Part shown: one piece after another, positions 17,856 through 27,337 of the stretch | Layout: each line of letters opens with the position of its first letter | Position numbering within the stretch: the stretch's first letter is position 1 | Source of the DNA: Mongoliitalea lutea | GTDB taxonomy: Bacteria > Bacteroidota > Bacteroidia > Cytophagales > Cyclobacteriaceae | Direction of reading: 5' to 3' | DNA: 64,000 bases | Assembly (NCBI RefSeq): GCF_014652135.1 | Contig: NZ_BMYF01000021.1 | Location: forward strand, 33,365-97,364 | Notes under the pieces: generated by a model | What the model was told of the DNA's origin: nothing | Databases searched by the model: none | Seen by the model: the letters and a program-made list of their open reading frames with translations, nothing else | Translations under genes and position numbers: made by a program

Positions 17856-19490
17856 TCAAGGGAGAAATACATCTACAAACTTGAACTCCTTCCCGTCAAA
17901 TAAACCTTTGTCGCTCAATTTTAAATCAGGAATAACCAAAAGTGCCATGAAGCTTAAGGTCATGAATGGGCTTTGTAGGGTAGAGCCCATGTCTTTGGCC
18001 ATCAAATCAATAGCTGTGTATGCTTTTGCTACCTCGTAGCCATCTTCTGCGGACATGATACCTCCAACGGGAAGCGGTAAAAGCAATTCTTGCGCTCCAT
18101 CTATTGCCACTACGCCACCTTTGACCTCAATCAATGCGTTAACCGCGCGACAAATGGACTCGTCATCAACTCCCACTGCAATAATGTTATGAGAGTCATG
18201 ACCTACGGAGGATGCGATAGCTCCTCTTTTTAAGCCGATATTTTTAATAAAAGCTACAGCAGGTGGGCTGTTTTGGTAGCGGTTGACTACACTTAATTTC
18301 AGGATATCATTCGCTACATCAGCCACAGCCAAACCATTTTTTATCAGGATATTTCCTTGAATTTCAGGAGTGATCAGTTGTCCATCCAAGGCTTCAATAA
18401 CCCGTATACGGTTGCTACTTGCAGGTACCTGAAATTCTTGCGGATGTTTGGGAAGGGCTTCGAAATTATTGATAATTGGGTTATTGGCTTTTTGAATAAA
18501 GGTGCTTCCATGTGCGGCTACTAATTGACCGTTGATGTAGGTCTTCTGGACACGGAAATTTTCCAGATCATCCACCACAATAAAATCCGCCGGATCGCCT
18601 TTACGCAATTGACCAACTTCCAGCTTGTAGTGATCTATAGGAGTCAAGCACGCAGCCTTCAATACATCAAAGATATTTTTTCCTTTTGCTACCGCTCTTC
18701 TAACCAATTCATCGATATGACTGACAGCTAAGTTGTCTGGGTGCTTGTCGTCAGAACAAAACATCACCATATCCGGGTAATCATCGATGATATCTATCAA
18801 GGCTTCAAAGTTTTTGGCAGCGCTGCCTTCTCGGATAGCTATTTTCATACCCAGTTTTACTTTGTCCAAGGCCTCCTCAAGAGTAAAACACTCATGATCC
18901 GTAGTAATGCCTGCTGAAGCATATTTTTTGGCCAAATCTCCCATCAATCCGGGAGCATGTCCATCGATTGGTTTTCCATAGCGCTTTGCCATGTCAATTT
19001 TAGCCATGACATCGGGGTCACGGTTGACTGTTCCAGGCCAGTTCATCATCTCAGCTAGATAGACGATTTCCTTTCGTTCCATCAGATCATGGATGTCTTG
19101 CACACTTATCTCTGCGCCAGCAGTTTCAAAAGGAGTAGCTGGAACACATGAGGGAGCTCCGAAATAGAATTTAAATGGTGTCTGTTTTCCATTGTCAATC
19201 ATGTAGTTTACCCCTTCCATCCCGCATACATTTGCAATTTCGTGTGGGTCAGATATGGTAGCTACCGTGCCATGGACTACTGCCAATCGGGCAAATTCAG
19301 AGGGAACTAACATGGAAGATTCTACATGCACATGGGCATCAATAAATCCTGGTAAAAGATAAGGAAGATTTTTATCTTCATGGATTCGCTGAATGGAAAC
19401 AATTTGACCTTTATATACTTCGATTTCAGCTGCATAAATTGATTTGTTGCGAATATCTACCAAGTTACCTTGAATGATCAGCGGGCCCAT
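17856..19490 (-). CDS. ade: Adenine deaminase
   Basis: Converts adenine to hypoxanthine and ammonia for purine salvage. Amidohydrolase fold with the metal-binding [24 protein letters not shown] and the Asp in [12 protein letters not shown]; the C-terminal region has the family's [22 protein letters not shown]. At 544 residues it matches bacterial Ade. It begins at ATG 19490, divergent from cmk across 155 bp. No partner genes lie alongside. Confidence 0.95.
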   Translation of the reverse strand: MGPLIIQGNLVDIRNKSIYAAEIEVYKGQIVSIQRIHEDKNLPYLLPGFIDAHVHVESSMLVPSEFARLAVVHGTVATISDPHEIANVCGMEGVNYMIDNGKQTPFKFYFGAPSCVPATPFETAGAEISVQDIHDLMERKEIVYLAEMMNWPGTVNRDPDVMAKIDMAKRYGKPIDGHAPGLMGDLAKKYASAGITTDHECFTLEEALDKVKLGMKIAIREGSAAKNFEALIDIIDDYPDMVMFCSDDKHPDNLAVSHIDELVRRAVAKGKNIFDVLKAACLTPIDHYKLEVGQLRKGDPADFIVVDDLENFRVQKTYINGQLVAAHGSTFIQKANNPIINNFEALPKHPQEFQVPASSNRIRVIEALDGQLITPEIQGNILIKNGLAVADVANDILKLSVVNRYQNSPPAVAFIKNIGLKRGAIASSVGHDSHNIIAVGVDDESICRAVNALIEVKGGVVAIDGAQELLLPLPVGGIMSAEDGYEVAKAYTAIDLMAKDMGSTLQSPFMTLSFMALLVIPDLKLSDKGLFDGKEFKFVDVFLP

Positions 19491-19600
19491 ATAAAAAGAG
19501 GTTTTAAGTTATTGAAATTCATAAGTTAGCGAAAATGAAGCATACCCTTACATTTCGGAGGATTACATCTATTTGCCAGTAAAATTAGATTTAAATCTAC

Positions 19601-19608
19601 TATATTTG
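19601..19608 (+). promoter_or_regulatory. -7 element of the cmk-ispH operon (TATATTTG)
   Basis: Exact TAnnTTTG match 37 bases before the cmk ATG. A TTTG at 19572-19575 lies 25 bases upstream, somewhat further than the usual spacing. Confidence 0.55.
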
Positions 19609-19645
19609 CGCCTGAAATCAAGATAATAACACGTACTTTTCATAA

Positions 19646-20356
19646 ATGAATAAGATTGTAATTGCGATTGATGGATACTCGGGTTGTGGCAAAAGCTCTA
19701 CTGCGAAGGCCGTAGCGAAAAAATTAGGGTATACCTATATCGACAGCGGGGCGATGTACCGCTCTGCCACACTGCATTTTTTGAATCACTCGGTAGATAT
19801 CTACAATGAGCAGCAAGTCATAGACAGTTTAAAGCAATTGATAATCAGCTTTCAAATCAATCCAGCCTCGGGTTTACAGGAAACCTATCTCAACGGTCAG
19901 AATGTTGAGTCTGATATTAGAAACATGCGGGTATCAAATTACGTGTCAGAAGTAAGCACCATCAAGGCTGTACGTGAGGCACTAGTGGCTCAGCAGCAAG
20001 CGCTTGGACAGAAAAAAGGTGTGGTGATGGACGGAAGAGATATCGGAACAGTCGTTTTCCCTCATGCGGAATTAAAAGTGTTTATGACCGCCAACCTAGA
20101 GGTCCGAGCGCGTCGAAGACAACAGGAATTAGCTGAAAAAGGGCAGGAAGTGCCTTTGCAGGATATTATAAATAATCTAGCAGATAGGGATAAAACAGAT
20201 TCTACTAGAAAAGAAAGTCCATTGATGAAGGCGGAGGATGCAGTTGAAATTGATACTAGCCATCTACGCTTTGAAGAACAAGTAGACAAAATAGTACAAC
20301 TGGCTCATGAAACGATGAGCAATAATGATGTAGCGTATGAGAGTAAGCATAGATAA
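19646..20356 (+). CDS. cmk: Cytidylate kinase
   Basis: Phosphorylates CMP and dCMP for nucleotide synthesis. P-loop GYSGCGKSSTAK at about 11-22, then the family motif YIDSGAMYR, and MDGRDIGTVVFP further on. It is 236 residues, full length. The last 20 bases overlap the start of ispH, so the two are translationally coupled. The pairing of cmk with ispH recalls fused or adjacent cmk-ispH arrangements in other bacteria, with no obvious metabolic link. Confidence 0.95.
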   Translation: MNKIVIAIDGYSGCGKSSTAKAVAKKLGYTYIDSGAMYRSATLHFLNHSVDIYNEQQVIDSLKQLIISFQINPASGLQETYLNGQNVESDIRNMRVSNYVSEVSTIKAVREALVAQQQALGQKKGVVMDGRDIGTVVFPHAELKVFMTANLEVRARRRQQELAEKGQEVPLQDIINNLADRDKTDSTRKESPLMKAEDAVEIDTSHLRFEEQVDKIVQLAHETMSNNDVAYESKHR

Positions 20357-21230
20357 AAATTCAGGATATTGTTTCGGTGTTGAATTTGCCATCAAAATGG
20401 CTGAGGATGAAATGGAAGCCTCGGATAAGCTATATTGTTTGGGAGATATTGTTCACAATGACATGGAAGTCAAGCGTTTGGCAGACAAAGGTTTGGTGAT
20501 TATTGATCGTGAGCAGTTACAGGAGTTGAGTGACTGTAAAGTTCTGATTCGAGCGCATGGCGAACCACCTGAAACCTACAAAATGGCCATCGAAAATAAC
20601 ATTGAGTTGATCGATGCCTCTTGTCCTGTCGTGTTGAAATTACAACATAGGGTCAAAACTGCCTTTGATAAAATGGAGAAAGAGCAGGGGCAAATTGTCA
20701 TCTATGGCAAAAAAGGACATGCGGAAGTGATTGGATTGACGGGGCAGACCTTAGAAAAAGCAATCGTAGTGATGGAAGATAAGGATTTGGATAAGATTGA
20801 TTACGCTAAACCTGTTACGCTTTTTTCACAGACTACCAAAAGCACCAAAGGATTTTATGAGCTGAAAGAAAAGATTGAGGAAAGAATCAAGTCGGTGAAA
20901 GGGGAGTTTACAGAATTAGATTTTAATGCCAATGACTCTATATGTAGACAAGTGTCCAACCGTGAGCCTCAATTAAGTAAATTTGCTGCTGATAACGATG
21001 TGATTGTTTTTGTTTCTGGTAAAAAAAGCTCCAATGGTAAGGCACTTTATCAAGTGTGTAAATCCGTGAATCCAAAGAGTTATTTTGTAGAAAATGAAAA
21101 CGAAATCGATCCGAGTTGGTTTGACCACCAAGACACTGTAGGAATATGTGGTGCTACCTCTACACCTATGTGGTTAATGGAACAAGTAAAAGCTCATATT
21201 GAGAAGTTAGAACATGATTTTGCGATATAA
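20337..21230 (+). CDS. ispH: 4-hydroxy-3-methylbut-2-enyl diphosphate reductase
   Basis: Last enzyme of the MEP isoprenoid pathway, reducing HMBPP to IPP and DMAPP. The three cysteines that bind the 4Fe-4S cluster are visible at 12 (GYCFGV), 95 (DASCPV) and 202 (DSICRQ). It is 297 residues, typical. The ATG at 20337 lies inside the end of cmk; it is chosen because the conserved beginning MRVSIDKNSGYCFG needs it. The presence of IspH implies the MEP rather than the mevalonate route in this organism. Confidence 0.95.
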   Translation: MRVSIDKNSGYCFGVEFAIKMAEDEMEASDKLYCLGDIVHNDMEVKRLADKGLVIIDREQLQELSDCKVLIRAHGEPPETYKMAIENNIELIDASCPVVLKLQHRVKTAFDKMEKEQGQIVIYGKKGHAEVIGLTGQTLEKAIVVMEDKDLDKIDYAKPVTLFSQTTKSTKGFYELKEKIEERIKSVKGEFTELDFNANDSICRQVSNREPQLSKFAADNDVIVFVSGKKSSNGKALYQVCKSVNPKSYFVENENEIDPSWFDHQDTVGICGATSTPMWLMEQVKAHIEKLEHDFAI

Positions 21231-21323
21231 TTAAAATTCTTGTATCCAAATCGTTCAAATTCCGTAAGTGTCCTAAGTCACAAATAATAACAAAATAATC
21301 TTCTATAAACTGATTGATTTTAT

Positions 21324-21331
21324 TAGATTTG
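21324..21331 (+). promoter_or_regulatory. -7 element of the nqr operon (TAGATTTG)
   Basis: Exact TAnnTTTG match 38 bases before nqrA. No convincing -33 box at normal spacing. Confidence 0.5.
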
Positions 21332-21368
21332 GGGCGTTTTTAAAAAGATCATATATTCATAAAATCAT

Positions 21369-22751
21369 ATGTCAAAAACAATAAAGCTTAAGAAGGGATT
21401 CGATATTAAGCTCGTAGGTAAAGCTGAAAAGCAGCTTGCAGAGTTCAAGCCCGCTAAGACTTTTGCGTTAAAACCAACCGATTTTATCGGTTTGCAGCGA
21501 CCAAAAGTAACTGTAAGTGAGGGGGATACTGTCAAAGCAGGTACGCCTATCTTGTTTGATAAAGCCATGGAATCCGTGCAATACGTTGCGCCGGTATCTG
21601 GTGAAATCGTAGAGATTAAAAGAGGTGAACGAAGAAAATTGTTAGAAATCAAGATCCTTGCTGATAGCGCTATCAGCTATGAATCATTTGACAAGTTTTC
21701 TGAAAGCGATCTTTCAAAATTGACGAAAGAGGATGCAGTTGCTCAAATGTGTAAAGGTGGTGTATGGCCTCAATTGGTTCAAAGACCTTACGGCATTGTT
21801 GCAAATCCTGCTGATACTCCTAAGTCAATCTTTATTTCAGCCTTTGATACCCATCCATTGGCAGCCGATTATGGTTTTATGTTGGAAGGAGAAGATAAAT
21901 ACTTCCAAGCAGGCCTTACAGTATTAGGTAAATTGACCTCCGGAAAAGTTCATTTGAATGTAAACGAAGCTGAGCAGGTTCCTGCCATTTTCGCAAATGC
22001 GAAAGGTGTTGAGTTAAATAAATTCTCAGGACCACACCCAGCTGGTAACGTAGGTGTGCATATTCATCATATCGACCCAATCAATAAAGGTGAGATAGTA
22101 TGGACTATTTCTCCATTTGGCGTTGCTCAGATTGGCAAGTTGTTCTTGGAAGGTAAATATGATGCTACAAAGAAATTTGCAATCGCAGGTTCAAGGGCAA
22201 AGAAAGCAGCTTATGTAAAAACATACATGGGGGCTTGTGTAGATACCTTGGTTCAAGGAAACTTGAAAGAAGATGAGAAATCAGCTGTTGCTCCAGATAC
22301 GCGAGTGGTTTCCGGAAACGTATTGACAGGTGAAAAAATCAATGCTGATGGATACATCGGTTATTACCACAATCAAATCACCTTGCTTCCAGAAGGTCAC
22401 TACCATGAGTTTTTGGGCTGGGCACTTCCTACCAAGCACTTAAGTTATCATAGAGCTTTAGGTTTGTTCTCTTTCTTGAATCCTAAGAAAGAATATGTGC
22501 TTGATACCAACGTACGTGGGGAAGAAAGAGCATTTGTACAGACAGGTGTTTTTGAAAGTGTCACTCCTATGGATATCCTTCCTGTGTATTTGTTAAAAGC
22601 AATTATGGCGGAAGATTTCGACGAAATGGAGGAGTTAGGTATTTATGAGGTGGTTGAAGAAGATTTGGCACTTTGTGAATTTGTGGACGTATCCAAACAC
22701 CCAGTACAGGAGATTGTCAGAAAAGGTTTAGACTTATTACAACACAGTTAA
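21369..22751 (+). CDS. nqrA: Na+-translocating NADH:quinone reductase subunit A
   Basis: Cytoplasmic-side subunit of Na+-NQR, the respiratory complex that oxidises NADH, reduces quinone and pumps Na+. At 460 residues it is close to the usual ~450, with the family beginning KLKKGFDIKLVGKAE, the biotinyl-lipoyl-like fold TPILFDKAMESVQYVAPVSG, and the conserved FSGPHPAGNVGVHIHHIDP. First gene of nqrABCDE; nqrB follows after four bases. The ATG lies 38 bases after a -7 promoter element. Confidence 0.95.
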   Translation: MSKTIKLKKGFDIKLVGKAEKQLAEFKPAKTFALKPTDFIGLQRPKVTVSEGDTVKAGTPILFDKAMESVQYVAPVSGEIVEIKRGERRKLLEIKILADSAISYESFDKFSESDLSKLTKEDAVAQMCKGGVWPQLVQRPYGIVANPADTPKSIFISAFDTHPLAADYGFMLEGEDKYFQAGLTVLGKLTSGKVHLNVNEAEQVPAIFANAKGVELNKFSGPHPAGNVGVHIHHIDPINKGEIVWTISPFGVAQIGKLFLEGKYDATKKFAIAGSRAKKAAYVKTYMGACVDTLVQGNLKEDEKSAVAPDTRVVSGNVLTGEKINADGYIGYYHNQITLLPEGHYHEFLGWALPTKHLSYHRALGLFSFLNPKKEYVLDTNVRGEERAFVQTGVFESVTPMDILPVYLLKAIMAEDFDEMEELGIYEVVEEDLALCEFVDVSKHPVQEIVRKGLDLLQHS

Positions 22752-22755
22752 ATAT

Positions 22756-23973
22756 ATGAAGTTTCTAAGAGATCTGTTGGACAAGCAGAAGCCCCTTTTC
22801 AAAAAAGGAGGCAAGTTAGAGAACTTTTATTATGCATTTGAAGCAGGTGAAACATTCTTGTTTACACCGAATCATACCAATGCAATAAAAGGTGCTCAAG
22901 TGAAGGATGCGATTGACCTCAAAAGAATGATGATCACTGTAGTGATTGCTATGATACCTTGCTTATTGTTTGGTATTTACAACACAGGACATCAACATTT
23001 CTTAGCTACTGGTCAAACCGCAGGATTGTGGGAAGATTTTGGTCCTAAGTTGCTATTGGGACTTCAGCTAGTACTTCCGATTGTAATCGTTGCTTATGCG
23101 GCGGGTGGTGCAGTAGAAGCAGCATTTGCTGTCATTCGTAAGCACCCAATCAACGAAGGTTTCCTAGTAACAGGGATGTTGATTCCGTTGGTTGTTCCTG
23201 CAACACTTCCTTTATGGCAAGTTGCATTAGCTACTATCTTCGCTGTAGTTATTGCAAAAGAAGTATTTGGTGGTACAGGAATGAATATCTTGAACGTGGC
23301 TATGACGGCAAGAGCATTCTTGTATTTCGCATATCCTGCACAGATTTCTGGTGATCAGGTATGGACATATTTGGGAGATAAAGCTCCTGTAGATGGTTTC
23401 TCTGGCGCAACTGCGCTTGCAGTAGTGTATAATGCAGGTCAGGACGGCGTAGTTGCTACTAAAGCTCTTGCCGAACATAACGCAAGTTTGCAATCAGGAC
23501 TATTCGAGTTTTGGAACTTATTTATGGGCTGGATACCGGGATCTATAGGTGAGACATCCGCATTAATGGCACTAGTTGGTGCAGTCATTTTGATTGCAAC
23601 CGGTGTTGCTTCCTGGAAAATTATCGTTTCAGGTTTTGCAGGCGCATATTTTATGGGTGTTATCTTTAACCTTTTTGCTGGAAATAACGAATACTTAGCA
23701 ATGCCTGCTGAGTACCACTGGGTAATTGGAGGTTTGGCCTTCGGTATTGTATTTATGGCTACCGACCCAGTTTCGGCAGCTCAGACAGAAGTAGGAAAAT
23801 GGATTTATGGTTTCATGATCGGTGTGTTGACAGTAATCATCCGTGTTACCAACCCAGCGTATCCTGAAGGTATTATGCTAGCCGTTCTATTTATGAACGT
23901 GTTTGCGCCATTGATCGATTTTTATGTAGTAAAAGCTAATAAGAAAAGGAGGTTACAACGTGCAACAGTCTAA
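22756..23973 (+). CDS. nqrB: Na+-translocating NADH:quinone reductase subunit B
   Basis: Membrane subunit carrying covalent FMN and riboflavin on the Na+ path. The flavinylation motif SGAT is at 216-219, with Thr219 the expected FMN-linked residue. It has about ten hydrophobic segments and is 405 residues. Its last 14 bases overlap nqrC and include an unusually strong Shine-Dalgarno for that gene. It is in an operon with nqrA, C, D and E. A flavin transferase (ApbE) would be needed for FMN attachment and is not in this window. Confidence 0.95.
   Translation: MKFLRDLLDKQKPLFKKGGKLENFYYAFEAGETFLFTPNHTNAIKGAQVKDAIDLKRMMITVVIAMIPCLLFGIYNTGHQHFLATGQTAGLWEDFGPKLLLGLQLVLPIVIVAYAAGGAVEAAFAVIRKHPINEGFLVTGMLIPLVVPATLPLWQVALATIFAVVIAKEVFGGTGMNILNVAMTARAFLYFAYPAQISGDQVWTYLGDKAPVDGFSGATALAVVYNAGQDGVVATKALAEHNASLQSGLFEFWNLFMGWIPGSIGETSALMALVGAVILIATGVASWKIIVSGFAGAYFMGVIFNLFAGNNEYLAMPAEYHWVIGGLAFGIVFMATDPVSAAQTEVGKWIYGFMIGVLTVIIRVTNPAYPEGIMLAVLFMNVFAPLIDFYVVKANKKRRLQRATV
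23947..23952 (+). promoter_or_regulatory. Strong Shine-Dalgarno for nqrC inside nqrB (AGGAGG)
   Basis: AGGAGG with a 7-base spacer to the GTG start at 23960. It decides the GTG start and is exceptional in a window where most starts lack such a site. Confidence 0.75.
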
Positions 23974-24739
23974 CGCTTATATCATCACATTCTCAGTAAT
24001 CCTGACAGTAGTATTAGGATTATTATTGTCCGGTACTTCTCAGGTATTGGGACCTATTCAGAAAAAAGCTGTAGAACTAGATACCAAAAAACAAATTTTG
24101 GGTGCAGTTTTAGAGTCTTCTGATTTGAGAAAAATGACTTCTGACGAGATTCTTGCGTATTATGACAAAAGAATCACTTCTAAAGTCGTAGATATCGATG
24201 GCAACTTAATTGAGAAAGATTCTGATGGGAATCCTATCATCGCAGAAAATGTGAATGTTGCTAAGAACTACAAAATGGCTCCTGAAAAAAGGCAGTATCC
24301 AATGTTTATCTTCCACAAAGAGGGAAATCCTGATGCTGTGGAGGCTTACATTGTACAAGTGTACGGTGCAGGACTTTGGGATGAAATTTGGGGCTTCTTG
24401 GCTTTAGATACAGATCTGAACACCATTGCAGGGGTTACGTTCGGTCATAAAGGAGAAACTCCTGGACTTGGAGCAAGAATTACCGAATCAGGTGTGCAAA
24501 ACAGATTTCAAGGTAAGCAAATCTATGATGAGTCAGGTTCCTTCCAATCTGTTGTAATGCAAAAAGGTGAAGGTAGAGACTTCTCTGATGATTTACACAA
24601 AGTAGATGGTATCTCCGGATCTACCATCACAGCTAACGGTGTCAACAATATGTTGAGAAACTACTTGCAGTTTTACAGCGCATATTTCGAGAAATTGCGT
24701 TCTTCTGCTGGCTCCACTGATTTAGCTTTAGTTAATTAA
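23960..24739 (+). CDS. nqrC: Na+-translocating NADH:quinone reductase subunit C
   Basis: One-helix subunit with a periplasmic FMN-binding domain. The flavinylation motif reads SGST at 219-222 (GISGSTITANGV) instead of the usual SGAT; Thr222 remains as the FMN acceptor. A hydrophobic segment at residues ~8-26 anchors the protein. The start is GTG at 23960, supported by AGGAGG seven bases before it and by overlap with nqrB. It is 259 residues. Confidence 0.94.
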   Translation: MQQSNAYIITFSVILTVVLGLLLSGTSQVLGPIQKKAVELDTKKQILGAVLESSDLRKMTSDEILAYYDKRITSKVVDIDGNLIEKDSDGNPIIAENVNVAKNYKMAPEKRQYPMFIFHKEGNPDAVEAYIVQVYGAGLWDEIWGFLALDTDLNTIAGVTFGHKGETPGLGARITESGVQNRFQGKQIYDESGSFQSVVMQKGEGRDFSDDLHKVDGISGSTITANGVNNMLRNYLQFYSAYFEKLRSSAGSTDLALVN

Positions 24740-24763
24740 TACGAACATTATAACCAAACTATA

Positions 24764-25441
24764 ATGAGCACAGAAACAGCACAGGCATCTGTAAAACAAG
24801 CAGAGCCTCTTTTGTCCAAAAGAAGGAGAAAGTTCATCAGTGACCCTTTGGTAGATAATAACCCGATTACCATTCAGGTATTGGGGATTTGTTCTGCTCT
24901 TGCGGTTACTACTCAATTGCAGCCTACTTTGGTAATGGCGATATCCGTAATTTTCGTAATGGTGATGGCAAACCTGACCATCTCCTTGTTGAGAAATGCT
25001 ATCCCATCCCGAGTGCGTATCATCGTACAATTGGCAGTAATTGCATCGTTGGTAACTTTGGTAAATGAAGTATTGAAAGCTTTTGCTTTTGATATGTATA
25101 AGGAACTATCCGTATTCGTTGGTTTGATTATCACCAACTGTATCGTAATGGGTCGTTTGGAAGCATTTGCATTGGGTAACAAACCATATGATTCCATCTT
25201 GGATGGTTTTGGTTCTGCCCTTGGATATGCTTGGATTATCTTAGCAGTTGCTTTCTTCCGAGAGTTATTGGGTTCAGGGTCTGTATTCGGAGTTCAAATC
25301 TACGATGCGATTTCTGGTCTATTTGGAGAAGGATTCAGCTTGGCAACGAATGGTTTGATGGTTTCTCCTGTAGGAGCATTCATCATTCTTGGTTTGATCA
25401 TCTGGGTACAGCGTACCAAAACAGGTTATGTAGAACACTAA
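24764..25441 (+). CDS. nqrD: Na+-translocating NADH:quinone reductase subunit D
   Basis: Integral membrane subunit related to NqrE and RnfA/RnfE. Six hydrophobic segments. The conserved half-membrane cysteines of the shared iron centre are visible in LGICSAL and ITNCIVMGR. It is 225 residues, with an N-terminal soluble tail of about 35 residues (MSTETAQASVKQAEPLLSKR). It starts 24 bases after nqrC and ends 12 bases before nqrE. Confidence 0.95.
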   Translation: MSTETAQASVKQAEPLLSKRRRKFISDPLVDNNPITIQVLGICSALAVTTQLQPTLVMAISVIFVMVMANLTISLLRNAIPSRVRIIVQLAVIASLVTLVNEVLKAFAFDMYKELSVFVGLIITNCIVMGRLEAFALGNKPYDSILDGFGSALGYAWIILAVAFFRELLGSGSVFGVQIYDAISGLFGEGFSLATNGLMVSPVGAFIILGLIIWVQRTKTGYVEH

Positions 25442-25453
25442 AAAGTAGCAAAA

Positions 25454-26065
25454 ATGGAATTAGTAAATTTAGCAGTAAAATCGATCTTTATCGATAATAT
25501 GGTTTTCGCCTACTTTTTGGGAATGTGTTCTTTCTTGGCCGTTTCTAAGAAGGTAAGTACAGCTCTTGGTTTGGGCGCAGCGGTAATCTTCGTATTGTCA
25601 GTAACTGCACCAACCAACTGGTTGTTGAATGAGTATATTTTGAAAGAAGGTGCTTTAGCTTGGGCTGGCCCTACTTTTGCAACAGTTGACTTATCTTTTC
25701 TAAGATTCATCATGTTCATCGCGGTAATTGCGGCAATGGTGCAGCTTGTAGAGATGATCGTTGAAAAGTTTGCTCCTGCTTTGTATGGTGCATTGGGTAT
25801 CTTCCTTCCATTGATCGCAGTAAATTGTGCGATTCTTGGTGGTTCCCTTTTCATGGCTCAGAGAGATTATACTATCGCAGAAGCAACCGTTTACGGTTTT
25901 GGTTCTGGTGTAGGTTTCTTCTTGGCTATGGTTGCCCTTGCAGCTATCAGAGAAAAGTTGAAGTATTCTAATGTTCCTGACGGATTGAAAGGTTTAGGTA
26001 TTACCATGCTTATCACTGGTTTGATGGGTATTGCCTTTATGTCCTTTATGGGTATTGATCTTTAA
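25454..26065 (+). CDS. nqrE: Na+-translocating NADH:quinone reductase subunit E
   Basis: Integral membrane partner of NqrD. Conserved cysteines lie in [11 protein letters not shown] and [12 protein letters not shown]. It is 203 residues with six hydrophobic segments. A strong terminator follows 22 bases after the stop, so the operon ends here. nqrF, which in known Na+-NQR supplies the NADH-oxidising FAD/2Fe-2S entry subunit, is not next to it or anywhere in the window. Confidence 0.95.
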   Translation: MELVNLAVKSIFIDNMVFAYFLGMCSFLAVSKKVSTALGLGAAVIFVLSVTAPTNWLLNEYILKEGALAWAGPTFATVDLSFLRFIMFIAVIAAMVQLVEMIVEKFAPALYGALGIFLPLIAVNCAILGGSLFMAQRDYTIAEATVYGFGSGVGFFLAMVALAAIREKLKYSNVPDGLKGLGITMLITGLMGIAFMSFMGIDL

Positions 26066-26086
26066 GAGTAAGAAATCATTTACTAA

Positions 26087-26114
26087 AGCCTCGGAGAAAT
26101 CTGAGGCTTTTTTT
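26087..26114 (+). terminator. Terminator closing the nqr operon
   Basis: Stem AGCCTCGGA/TCTGAGGCT (one G-T wobble) around a GAAA tetraloop, then a run of seven T residues. Confidence 0.85.
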
Positions 26115-26162
26115 GTGTCAATGCTTTTTAAATTACTTAGTTTTGTTGAAAGCTGTGAACTC

Positions 26163-26759
26163 ATGTCATTTACGTATAAAAGATTCATTACATACTTCTT
26201 CAGAGGGCTCCTTTTTGTAGTTCCTATTGCTTTGACTGTCTATGTGATAGCTTGGATTTTGAGATTCATCGATGGAATAGTACCCATTCCGGTGCCTGGC
26301 CTTGGGATTTTGATAATTCTTGCTTTTATCACGTTTATTGGGTTTTTGGCTAGTATATTTATTACAAAGCCTCTTTTTGAGATTTTTGAGCGCTGGGTAT
26401 TTAGGATTCCTTTGATCAATATTCTTTATACCAGTATCAAAGATTTGATGGCTGCATTCGTTGGAGATAAAAAGAAGTTTAATACGCCTGTTTTAGTGAA
26501 ATTATCTGATACTGTATTTAGACTTGGCTTTATCACTCAGGACAATTTATTGGACATCGATGATAGGACATTAGTATCAATTTACATGCCTCATAGTTAT
26601 AATTTCTCTGGCAATCTATTTTTAATTCCAAAAGAAAATGTAACAATTTTAGAGGGATTGAGCAGTACCGATGTGATGAAGTTTATTGTTTCAGGGGGTG
26701 TGTCAAACCTAAGTATAAAAGAAGCGGTTTCTAAAAAAAGAGAAGATTTCAATAACTAA
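26163..26759 (+). CDS. DUF502 membrane protein
   Basis: A 198-residue membrane protein of the DUF502 family. An N-terminal segment YKRFITYFFRGLLFVVPIAL and a second hydrophobic span around GILIILAFITFIGFLASIFI are followed by a soluble part with the conserved NILYTSIKDLMAAFVGDKKKF. The role is unknown; some plant members act in membrane trafficking or stress signalling. The ATG at 26163 is chosen because upstream in-frame ATGs (26031, 26121) lie inside nqrE or directly after its terminator and add a non-conserved tail. Confidence 0.8.
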   Translation: MSFTYKRFITYFFRGLLFVVPIALTVYVIAWILRFIDGIVPIPVPGLGILIILAFITFIGFLASIFITKPLFEIFERWVFRIPLINILYTSIKDLMAAFVGDKKKFNTPVLVKLSDTVFRLGFITQDNLLDIDDRTLVSIYMPHSYNFSGNLFLIPKENVTILEGLSSTDVMKFIVSGGVSNLSIKEAVSKKREDFNN

Positions 26760-26832
26760 ACCATTCTATTACTGGCTTTTTAGGACATTTTTTTTAAATT
26801 TAACTCTCCAGTATGTTTAATTCTTTTAAGTT

Positions 26833-27222
26833 ATGGAAAATCTTAGTCAAGCTTCTGTGGACTTTAAGCGGTCTTCCTTTTTTACATTTAGTAGGAAGGT
26901 TGCAGTTATTAACCTCTTTATTCTTGTAGTTATTTTGTTAAACCAAGATCAACTTATGGAGATTTCTCCTAATCTCTATCATTTTGTTGCGTGGTTATTC
27001 ATGTATGTTGTGTTTTACCATTTTAAACCTAGGGATAGATTTGATAGTTACTTTTTTTGGCCGCTTTTGTATCCTTTGCTCATATGGATTGGGTATTATC
27101 TGTTGATTTCTGAAGATTTATTTGTTGAACAGACTGTTCCTAAAGCTCTTGGAATAGTAGTGGGAATGGTCTATATGTCAATAGTGAGGTATTTTTCACG
27201 GAGGAATTCTGAGTTAAATTGA
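26833..27222 (+). CDS. Small polytopic membrane protein, unrecognised
   Basis: A 129-residue protein with about four hydrophobic segments (VAVINLFILVVILL, FVAWLFMYVVFY, FFWPLLYPLLIWIGYYLLI and ALGIVVGMVYMSIV) and charged loops. I do not recognise a family. It stands alone 73 bases after the DUF502 gene on the same strand, and a bidirectional hairpin terminator follows. Confidence 0.6.
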   Translation: MENLSQASVDFKRSSFFTFSRKVAVINLFILVVILLNQDQLMEISPNLYHFVAWLFMYVVFYHFKPRDRFDSYFFWPLLYPLLIWIGYYLLISEDLFVEQTVPKALGIVVGMVYMSIVRYFSRRNSELN

Positions 27223-27265
27223 AATCTGTATTCCTTGACTTTGAAGTTAAAAATCTGCCCATAAA

Positions 27266-27318
27266 AAAAGCTTAACGATTGCATTTCCTGTTTAGGTAAC
27301 ACAAGTCGTTAAGCTTTT
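27266..27318. terminator. Bidirectional terminator between convergent genes
   Basis: Thirteen-base perfect stem AAAAGCTTAACGA/TCGTTAAGCTTTT with a 27-base loop, lying between the convergent small membrane protein and psd genes. It has an A-tract on one side and T on the other. Confidence 0.75.
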
Positions 27319-27337
27319 AGTAAGATGTATAGCGCTT

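Noticed and set aside
27266..27318. Hairpin considered as a riboswitch or attenuator
   Set aside because: It lies between convergent genes with a simple perfect stem, which is a bidirectional terminator arrangement.
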